DNA of 18,856 bases from Candidatus Atribacteria bacterium (GTDB lineage: Bacteria > Atribacterota > JALVIU01): assembly GCA_027028665.1 (NCBI GenBank), contig JALVIU010000408.1, positions 1-18,856 on the forward strand. The letters are read 5' to 3'. Below, one piece after another: positions 13,929-18,856 of this stretch. The translations under genes were made by a program, and so were the position numbers. Positions within the stretch are counted from its first letter, which is position 1. Every line of letters starts with the position of its first letter. The notes beneath the pieces are model-generated. The model was not told where the DNA came from, did not search any database, and saw only the letters and a list, made by a program, of their open reading frames with translations.

Positions 13929-14780
13929 TTACACCTCCCTTTTGATAAAGTCATCAATTGGGGTAAGAATATCTATAGTTCCTCCCTCGGTAATCTCAAA
14001 TACCCAGTTTTTTGTGTCGTGACCTGTAAGACGACAGCCATCTATACGGATAGTTCGGAAAATGCTCCCTATAGGAAGTCCATATAGATTTATTTCCCAC
14101 TTTGTTTCTATCAATTTTTTATTCATTACAATAGTTCCATCTACTATATGGGCTACAGCAAGCCCTCCTGCAGCTTCTGGAGAAGTTGCATCTTGACTGG
14201 ATCTTTTTTGAGAGACAAATACCCCTGTTTGCCTCCACTTTTTTAGAAAATTGAAGAATATTCTTATTATCTGTCGTGCAGTCATTTCTTTGTGTTCATA
14301 GAGACCTGTAATACTATCTATGATCACATTCGTAATCTTCTTTTCTTTTATTGCATAGGCCATGGTTTCGATTAAAGCTTTTGGATTTTCTCTTAATTCA
14401 TCATTTTGTGAAGCATCAATTACTATTATATTTTTTTCTACTTTTTTAAAGTCTATCTTAAGATAGGCACTTTTTTGTTTAAGCGAAGTGTATAAAAAGT
14501 TTACAGGAGACTCTACTGAAACAAATAAAACTTTATAATCTCTTTCTGCTTGAACGATGGCAAACTGTTCTGCAAGTAGGCTTTTCCCCGTATCCGGTGT
14601 TCCAGTTATATTTATAACAGAGAGATAAGGTATTCCCCCAATAGGTTTTTTTATAAAATTTCCATTTTTTTCTTCTATTGTCCAGAACATCTCATCAAGT
14701 TTTGTTCCTGTAGGGATTCCAAAGAGTTTAGGAGCATCTACTTTTAATTCAGAAAGTTCCAAAAACAATTTTTCTGGCAC
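13929..14780 (-). CDS. KaiC-like RecA-superfamily ATPase, single domain
   Basis: 283 aa with one KaiC/RadA-type ATPase domain. Walker A is GTPDTGKS (60-67), a possible catalytic Glu is Glu90 (FVSVESP), and Walker B is NVIIDS (151-156). A C-terminal part reads IDGCRLTGHDTKNW then FEITEGG (247-267), a pattern seen in KaiC-family proteins. The start FGIPTGTKLDEMFWTIE is like the 'G-ipTGI..LDelf' opening of the family. It matches archaeal-style single KaiC proteins that sit beside the HTH partner family (PAE1156/AF_0351-like), rather than the double-domain cyanobacterial clock protein. Its role is unknown; signal transduction is the usual suggestion. The start is GTG (14780-14778), 6 nt after a GGGGGG run; an ATG overlapping it is out of frame. 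First gene of a two-gene operon. Confidence 0.88.
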   Translation of the reverse strand: MPEKLFLELSELKVDAPKLFGIPTGTKLDEMFWTIEEKNGNFIKKPIGGIPYLSVINITGTPDTGKSLLAEQFAIVQAERDYKVLFVSVESPVNFLYTSLKQKSAYLKIDFKKVEKNIIVIDASQNDELRENPKALIETMAYAIKEKKITNVIIDSITGLYEHKEMTARQIIRIFFNFLKKWRQTGVFVSQKRSSQDATSPEAAGGLAVAHIVDGTIVMNKKLIETKWEINLYGLPIGSIFRTIRIDGCRLTGHDTKNWVFEITEGGTIDILTPIDDFIKREV

Positions 14781-14849
14781 ATAAATCCCCCCTTTTTTAT
14801 TATATTATAACATAATAATAACAAATTAAATATCTCAAAATTAGCTATT

Positions 14850-15056
14850 TTAAAAATTTCTGGTAGTATCAATTTGATTTGTAGTTTGAGTAAGAAATAT
14901 TATGATCTTCCATATGTACCTTACATAAGATAGCTTTTTAGTTTCTTTTTCTTGTAGACCCCATTTTATCAAATAATAATAAACTTTCTCTTCAAGCTCT
15001 TCAAGAAGGATTATAATTATAATAAAAAATACTCCTATATTTATTTCTATTATGAT
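14850..15056 (-). pseudogene. Start-less ORF of 68 codons, possible gene remnant
   Basis: Open on the minus strand from just after a TAG (15059-15057) to TAA (14852-14850), with no ATG or GTG near its beginning. The translation starts hydrophobic (Ile/Phe/Leu), continues LLEELEEKVYYYLIKWGL and QEKETKKLSYVRYIWK, and uses codons like the neighbouring genes (ATA, CTA, AGG, GAG). AGGAG at about 15034 is followed 8 nt later by an in-frame ATT, a rare start codon; TTG further in is another option. It reads toward the KaiC-like gene 69 nt away. It could be a decayed gene end, a real small protein with a rare start, or chance. Confidence 0.3.
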
Positions 15057-15176
15057 CTATTATGATATGATTAGATTAGTTATAAGGAATTTTATTTTCT
15101 CTTCTTAACAATTTAAGACCTATCTTTTCTCTTTTAGAAGAAGAATAGCACTTTTTCTTTACTCATCTTGCAGAGA

Positions 15177-15191
15177 GTGCCATAACGGCAC
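15177..15191. repeat. Short GC-rich hairpin upstream of the transposase relic
   Basis: GTGCC-ATAAC-GGCAC, a 5-bp perfect stem in AT-rich surroundings, 35 bp before the first codon of the transposase relic. It may belong to the left end of the decayed insertion sequence, but no matching right end was found. Confidence 0.3.
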
Positions 15192-15226
15192 TAAAATAAT
15201 CTTGTACCTAAAAAGAGCATTTAAAT

Positions 15227-15525
15227 ATGGATATTACACAGGATCTAAGTGAATATGGTAAAAATCAATTAGCAAAATTAATGGAAGATCTACTATGGGA
15301 GATAATGGGAAAAGAGAGATATGAGTTTATTAGAGAATAAAGATGATAAGGGTAATAGATATATACAAGAGTCTCTCTATATCCTTTGGTACATTAAGTC
15401 TAAAGATATCCGGGTAAGAAGCGGAGATTTTGTTCCTTATTAACCCCAGAAAAGTATAAAAGACATGATGAGAGTTTGAAGATCTTATATTCTCTCTAAT
15501 ATTTATGGTAGGGAGAATAGCCATA
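15227..15525 (+). pseudogene. IS256-family (mutator-type) transposase, frameshifted N-terminal relic
   Basis: Pieces of one protein in three frames. Frame one, ATG 15227 to TAA 15338-15340, gives 37 aa including GKNQLAKLMEDLLWEIMGKE and RYEFIRE, the usual start of IS256-type transposases. The adjoining frame (about 15335-15440) gives NKDDKGNRYIQESLYIL and SKDIRVRSGDFVPY, matching the family's 'G-N-x-Y-x-R-x-L' and 'I-x-V-P-R-x-R-x-G-x-F-x-P' segments. Frame one resumes at 15437 with LLTPEKYKRHDESL, and a third frame from 15481 gives DLIFSLI. The order and spacing match 'LPxYKRHDESLEDLIxSLY' of intact members. The catalytic DDE region, about two thirds of the protein, is missing. At least three indels show it is long dead. 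Identification is by memory of the family pattern. Confidence 0.7.
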
Positions 15526-15696
15526 TGTTATATCTTCTTTAGGTTTATTTCCATTATTTATTAATAAGTTTAATGATTACTTTTGCTATAAATATTTATA
15601 GACTCTGATGGATTCTGGAAGCTATTAATGCTAAAATTAGAAATATGGAAATTTTAAAATATTGAATTTCTATTATTGGGAGGGGGGGTGAATTTG

Positions 15697-16026
15697 ATGA
15701 AGGAGTTAAGGATATTTTTTCCATTTATAGTGATACTGGGACTTTTCCTTTTTGTATTAGGGATTGTCCTTATATTCCGGGCAACTAAAGAAGAAGGAAA
15801 GTTAAAGACATTTCTGCTTATTACTGGAATCTCAGCAGTTTCACCTTTTATCTTTACACTGTTACATAATTTATTTTATGGTCTTGCGATTACTTTTACA
15901 GATTTTGGGTATATATTTATACCACTTCATGTTATATCTTTTATTATCTCTGTAGTACTGGCACCGATCCTATTTATTATCGGAGGAGTGAGCACACTTT
16001 TCTACCTTAAGCACAAAGAGAAATAA
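15697..16026 (+). CDS. Small membrane protein, function unknown
   Basis: 109 aa from ATG 15697. Three hydrophobic helices are visible: one right after MKELR (about 6-25), one at about 37-65 and one at about 75-103, with a charged loop (RATKEEGKLK) between the first two and the short basic tail LKHKEK. No conserved polar or cysteine motif and no recognised family. A G-rich run, GGGAGGGGGGG (15678-15688), serves as Shine-Dalgarno sequence. An in-frame GTG at 15688 (three more residues) is possible but very close to the run, and a TTG at 15676 would place it inside the coding region. It stands alone between the decayed transposase and a shared terminator, convergent with PEPCK. Confidence 0.7.
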   Translation: MKELRIFFPFIVILGLFLFVLGIVLIFRATKEEGKLKTFLLITGISAVSPFIFTLLHNLFYGLAITFTDFGYIFIPLHVISFIISVVLAPILFIIGGVSTLFYLKHKEK

Positions 16027-16027
16027 A

Positions 16028-16054
16028 AAAGCCCCCTCAGAATGAGGGGGCTTT
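16028..16054. terminator. Bidirectional terminator between small membrane gene and pckA
   Basis: 12-bp perfect stem (16028-16039 with 16043-16054; core GCCCCCTCA/TGAGGGGGC), loop GAA. On the minus strand it ends in TTTTTTATTT, a strong terminator for pckA. On the plus strand only TTT follows, so it is weaker for the small membrane gene. Confidence 0.88.
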
Positions 16055-16060
16055 GAATAA

Positions 16061-17767
16061 CTACTCTCCTACAACTGCCTTTATAATCTTGGGATCTACT
16101 CCGTGATGTTCTAAAAATTCTTTTCTTTCCTGTTTTATCTTCTTTACCCATGCTTCGTATTCTGAAAGCCTTCCCTGTTTCTCGAAGAAGAGTTTAGGCT
16201 TTATAATCTCTTTTGGTACCTGTTCTAATAAAAATGCATTCTCTGGTGCATCTACATCTGGTACCTCATATCCAAAATCTGGGTCTTTTACCCATTTTAC
16301 CTTACCTGAAAGCACAGCTTCTACCAATGCCTTTGAATGTCTAATCTTTACCTTAAGTGCCTTTCCTTCCTTTTCATCCACTGCATCTCCACCTACATAC
16401 CCTGTATTCATCATCCAGAGATTTAGATCTGGAAACACCTTATAGAGCTCTGTAAATCTATCTGCCTGTAGACTGTATTTTCTTGGGAAAAATGGTTGAG
16501 TAAATGGAACACGAGTCTTGCCTCTTTCTTTTCCTGCTGCAGATGTTTTAGATGTCTCTCCCAACATAAAGTATCCTGCTGCCTGTTCTCCGTTTACAAA
16601 CCTTACGATGCCTGGAGTAGCTGCGTCTTTTCCCTCGTCTCTGTTTAGTATGCCTATAGAGCCAAGTGGAGGAATATTATTGAAATCTGCTACATTTTCT
16701 ATTCTACTCATAGGGATAACAGATCTACCGTTTTGAGTCCAGACTACAAAATCCCATCCATCTTTAGGTATACCATATTTATCTACCACATCCTCTGCCT
16801 TTATCTTTCCACTTATATAGTCATCTACATTTTTGGGGTCCGCACCTGTTTCTATGAAAGCCTCTCTATAGAACTCTACCTCTTTAGGTGTAAGGACTTC
16901 TTTGGAGAAATCGAGTGTCCCATCTTCATTCATATATACATTTTCAAGCCATGCATCAGGATGAACAGTGCCTTTGTATATTACAGGTTCTGTCTCCTCT
17001 TTTAGCCCGAAGGTCTTTGCAAAACAGCCATTTTCTGTGATGTTTATTGTACCATCTGGCCAGAGGCTTATCATATCATCCTGTATAGGCCATGACATAT
17101 CACCATGCTTTACAAATGTTGTAGTGGTCTTTCCAGTGCCTGATAGTCCTAATATAGCAAGGGTGGTTCTCTTTCCCTCGATCTCCACTACCTTTGCCCC
17201 TGCATGTAGGACAAGTCCACCCTTTTGATATACCAATTCATTTAGCATACGGAGGGCACCTTTTTTGCTTTCCCCAAAGTAGTCACTTCCTATTACATAT
17301 GTGATGAAGTTTTCTAAATCTACAAGCATTGCCACTTTGCCAGGCATGTTTTGTGGTCTTAATTCTGGTGTGTAATATACAGTAAGCTGTGGCTTGAAAT
17401 TCTCATCAGGTGGGAAGGATAGGATTTGTTGCATAGCAGCTACATTTGCAGCAGCAAGGCTGTATATCCACCTTACAGCCACCTTTTTTTCTCCTAATCC
17501 ATAATAACCATCTATCTGTATAAGTTCTTCCTGGTTTTTCATATAATCTTGCTGAAACTTGATAAGCTCTGCTCCTAATTCTGGATCAATAGTTTTCATA
17601 GAATATTTTGGTTCATTTTCTTTCTTGTCTATTATATAGGTGTATTGAGCCTGTCTTGCCTTAAATACTGTAATTTTATCCACATTTTTGTAATAGGTTT
17701 TAAATATTGGCGTACTGTACTTTAAAGCAAGTTCTCTTAATTTTTCTTGAGTTGGGTTTGCTAACAT
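16061..17767 (-). CDS. pckA: Phosphoenolpyruvate carboxykinase, ATP-dependent type
   Basis: 568 aa cytoplasmic enzyme converting oxaloacetate and ATP to phosphoenolpyruvate, CO2 and ADP, or the reverse in fermentative cells. The PEPCK-specific region has DYFGESKKGALRMLNELVY (162-180) and GGLVLHAGAKV. The P-loop is GLSGTGKT (207-214, Lys213). The second kinase motif is IQDDMISLW (228-236), where classical enzymes have IGDDEHGW; the two Asp are kept. CFAKTFGLKEETEPVIY, DAWLENVYMNEDGTLDF and, near the end, GKERGKTRVPFTQPFFPRKY and LWMMNTGYVGGD correspond to segments of ATP-type PEPCK. It has about 30 residues more than E. coli PEPCK and an added stretch at about 295-340. AAGGAG lies 7 nt before ATG 17767. 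It may be cotranscribed with the antiporter gene upstream, with an additional internal promoter. Confidence 0.92.
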   Translation of the reverse strand: MLANPTQEKLRELALKYSTPIFKTYYKNVDKITVFKARQAQYTYIIDKKENEPKYSMKTIDPELGAELIKFQQDYMKNQEELIQIDGYYGLGEKKVAVRWIYSLAAANVAAMQQILSFPPDENFKPQLTVYYTPELRPQNMPGKVAMLVDLENFITYVIGSDYFGESKKGALRMLNELVYQKGGLVLHAGAKVVEIEGKRTTLAILGLSGTGKTTTTFVKHGDMSWPIQDDMISLWPDGTINITENGCFAKTFGLKEETEPVIYKGTVHPDAWLENVYMNEDGTLDFSKEVLTPKEVEFYREAFIETGADPKNVDDYISGKIKAEDVVDKYGIPKDGWDFVVWTQNGRSVIPMSRIENVADFNNIPPLGSIGILNRDEGKDAATPGIVRFVNGEQAAGYFMLGETSKTSAAGKERGKTRVPFTQPFFPRKYSLQADRFTELYKVFPDLNLWMMNTGYVGGDAVDEKEGKALKVKIRHSKALVEAVLSGKVKWVKDPDFGYEVPDVDAPENAFLLEQVPKEIIKPKLFFEKQGRLSEYEAWVKKIKQERKEFLEHHGVDPKIIKAVVGE

Positions 17768-17808
17768 TTTCCCGCTCCTTTCTTTACTTTTTTGTATTTC
17801 AATTATTT

Positions 17809-17817
17809 ATTATAACA
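17809..17817 (-). promoter_or_regulatory. Possible extended -10 promoter for pckA
   Basis: Minus strand TGTTATAAT: TG plus a perfect TATAAT (17814-17809), overlapping the stop codon of the antiporter gene. No good -35 hexamer. It would give a leader of about 35 nt before the pckA ATG. Confidence 0.4.
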
Positions 17818-18856
17818 CATCCCTTGAAATTTTAGGAGGATTTTGTATAAAAGTTTTTATATACCACTTTAAAAGAATTGGTGTAATGAGTGCCATAGCA
17901 ACTGCCATAAAAACCACACTTGAATATATAGTTCTATTTATAAGACCAGATGTTAGTGCCACATTTGCTACAACCAACTCTACTGCAGCCCTTCCATTCA
18001 TTCCAATTCCTATCTCTATTGAACTCTTTAGATTAAAACCAGATATAAGGGCACCAAGTCCTCCACCAAGTATCTTTCCAAAGAATGCAACGATTATAAT
18101 GACAAGTAGAGTGATTCCTATAGCCTCTTTTGAGAACACCACTGAGAATCCTGTCCATGCAAAAAATAGAGGTGCAAAAAATCCCCATATCCAGTTTTCG
18201 AGTATCTCTTTCTCTCCAGACCTTAACACATCTCTGATAGATAGACCTCCAAGATATGCACCAATTATAAGATGGATCTTTAGATAATGTGCAATAAGTG
18301 AGTATATAAATACCCATAAGAGTATAAATGCAAGATGGTCCTCTGACTTTACCCTTCTTACAAACTTGAAGATCCATTTGCAGATAGGAGGACTTACAAA
18401 TATCGATATTACTACAAATACAAGTGCAAAGATAGTGGTTAGGAGTATATTGGATATAGATATTTGTGAACCCTGTTTTACTGCCATTAATATAGATAGT
18501 AGGATTACACCTATAATGTCATCTACTATAGCGGCACCTACTATAGTAAGCCCTTCTTTTGTATTTAATCTATTCATTTGAATAAGGGTGGCAACAGAGA
18601 GGGCAACTGCAGTAATGGAAAGTGCAACACCTAAATACATAGCACCTAAATGTGATAATCCTAAAACCTTTATCCCAGAGAAGTATCCCAAGGAGAGAGG
18701 TGTAATTACACCAAAGGTGGCAACTAATATGGCTGACTTACCTACCTTGAGTAATTCTTTTGGGTCAGTTTCAAGACCTGCTCCAAACATTAGCATAACA
18801 CCTGCAAAACTTATGAGGTCTTCTGTTTTTGGACTTGCATATATTACAGATAAAAA
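17810..18856 (-). CDS. CPA2-family Na+(K+)/H+ antiporter, N-terminus outside window
   Basis: The frame stays open from the stop at 17810 through ATG 18796 to the window edge; the residues before that ATG (SVIYASPKTEDLISFAGVML) continue the family pattern, so the gene begins outside. At least 348 residues with about ten or more helices. LMFGAGLETDPKELLKVGK is the CPA2 loop after TM3. ALSITAVALSVATL and AAIVDDIIGVILL carry the paired aspartates typical of electrogenic Na+/H+ antiporters such as NapA and GerN. FAPLFFAWTGFSV and GIGMNGRAAVELVVANVAL are further family segments. There is no C-terminal TrkA-N (RCK) domain, so it is not a full KefB/C-type regulated channel. It should exchange cytoplasmic Na+ or K+ for protons. 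pckA starts 42 nt downstream on the same strand. Confidence 0.9.
   Translation of the reverse strand, partial: FLSVIYASPKTEDLISFAGVMLMFGAGLETDPKELLKVGKSAILVATFGVITPLSLGYFSGIKVLGLSHLGAMYLGVALSITAVALSVATLIQMNRLNTKEGLTIVGAAIVDDIIGVILLSILMAVKQGSQISISNILLTTIFALVFVVISIFVSPPICKWIFKFVRRVKSEDHLAFILLWVFIYSLIAHYLKIHLIIGAYLGGLSIRDVLRSGEKEILENWIWGFFAPLFFAWTGFSVVFSKEAIGITLLVIIIVAFFGKILGGGLGALISGFNLKSSIEIGIGMNGRAAVELVVANVALTSGLINRTIYSSVVFMAVAMALITPILLKWYIKTFIQNPPKISRDVL

Larger units (their letters stand above)
14781..15696. other. Gene-poor, AT-rich stretch of about 0.9 kb with decayed sequence
   Basis: No intact gene. It holds a start-less minus-strand ORF (14850-15056), a small hairpin (15177-15191) and a frameshifted IS256-type transposase relic on the plus strand (15227-15525). 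The rest is very AT-rich with stops in all frames. A TATAAT-like box for the KaiC operon is at 14809-14804 (minus) without a convincing -35. The stretch looks like an old insertion site undergoing decay. Confidence 0.6.

Noticed and set aside
13929-14780. Cyanobacterial-type circadian clock KaiC
   Set aside because: Only one ATPase domain, no kaiA or kaiB nearby, and the partner gene is the HTH family known from archaeal KaiC-like neighbourhoods.
15330-15524. Minus-strand frame of 64 codons in the gene-poor stretch
   Set aside because: It is the reverse strand of the transposase relic, which explains this sequence better.
14781-15696. CRISPR array, tRNA, riboswitch or structured ncRNA in the largest gap
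   Set aside because: No regularly spaced repeats, no cloverleaf and no GC-rich conserved-looking fold beyond one 5-bp hairpin.

Overview
The window is AT-rich bacterial DNA. Codon choice leans on AGA/AGG, ATA and CTA, genes are tightly packed, Shine-Dalgarno sequences are mostly strong (GGAGG type), and promoters match the sigma-A consensus with 17-18 bp spacers. The proteins are rich in Lys, Glu and Ile. Gene content (ATP-type PEP carboxykinase, LacD-type aldolase, Opp/Dpp transporter, KaiC-like ATPase with an archaeal-style partner) suggests a deep-branching anaerobic thermophile, perhaps Dictyoglomus-like. This is inference; no rRNA or other marker is present. The solute-binding protein has an ordinary signal peptide, not a lipobox, which fits a cell with an outer membrane.

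Layout. 1-1154 (minus): peroxiredoxin, arsenate reductase and the start of an MFS transporter, one stress/detoxification operon behind a consensus promoter. 1341-3335 (minus): two unrecognised lipoproteins with one promoter and a terminator with a perfect 19-bp stem. 3395-4294 (minus): a DMT/EamA transporter whose promoter predicts an almost leaderless mRNA. 4325-7892 (plus): class I tagatose-bisphosphate-type aldolase and a LonB-like protease, ending in a bidirectional terminator that contains the lon stop codon. 7900-13301 (minus): a complete five-gene dipeptide/oligopeptide ABC operon. 13310-14780 (minus): a KaiC-like RecA-fold ATPase and its helix-turn-helix partner. 14781-15696: a gene-poor stretch of about 0.9 kb holding a frameshifted N-terminal relic of an IS256-type transposase (plus) and a start-less ORF of 68 codons (minus). 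15697-16054: a small membrane protein and a shared terminator. 16061-18856 (minus): ATP-dependent PEP carboxykinase and a CPA2 cation/proton antiporter cut by the window edge.

Together the genes describe a peptide- and sugar-using heterotroph: peptide uptake, aldolase and PEPCK for passage between C3 and C6, an antiporter for ion balance, and protein and oxidative quality control (Lon, peroxiredoxin). The least explained parts are the KaiC-like/HTH pair, the lipoprotein pair and the decayed region next to the KaiC pair. No CRISPR array, tRNA, rRNA or intact mobile element was seen.
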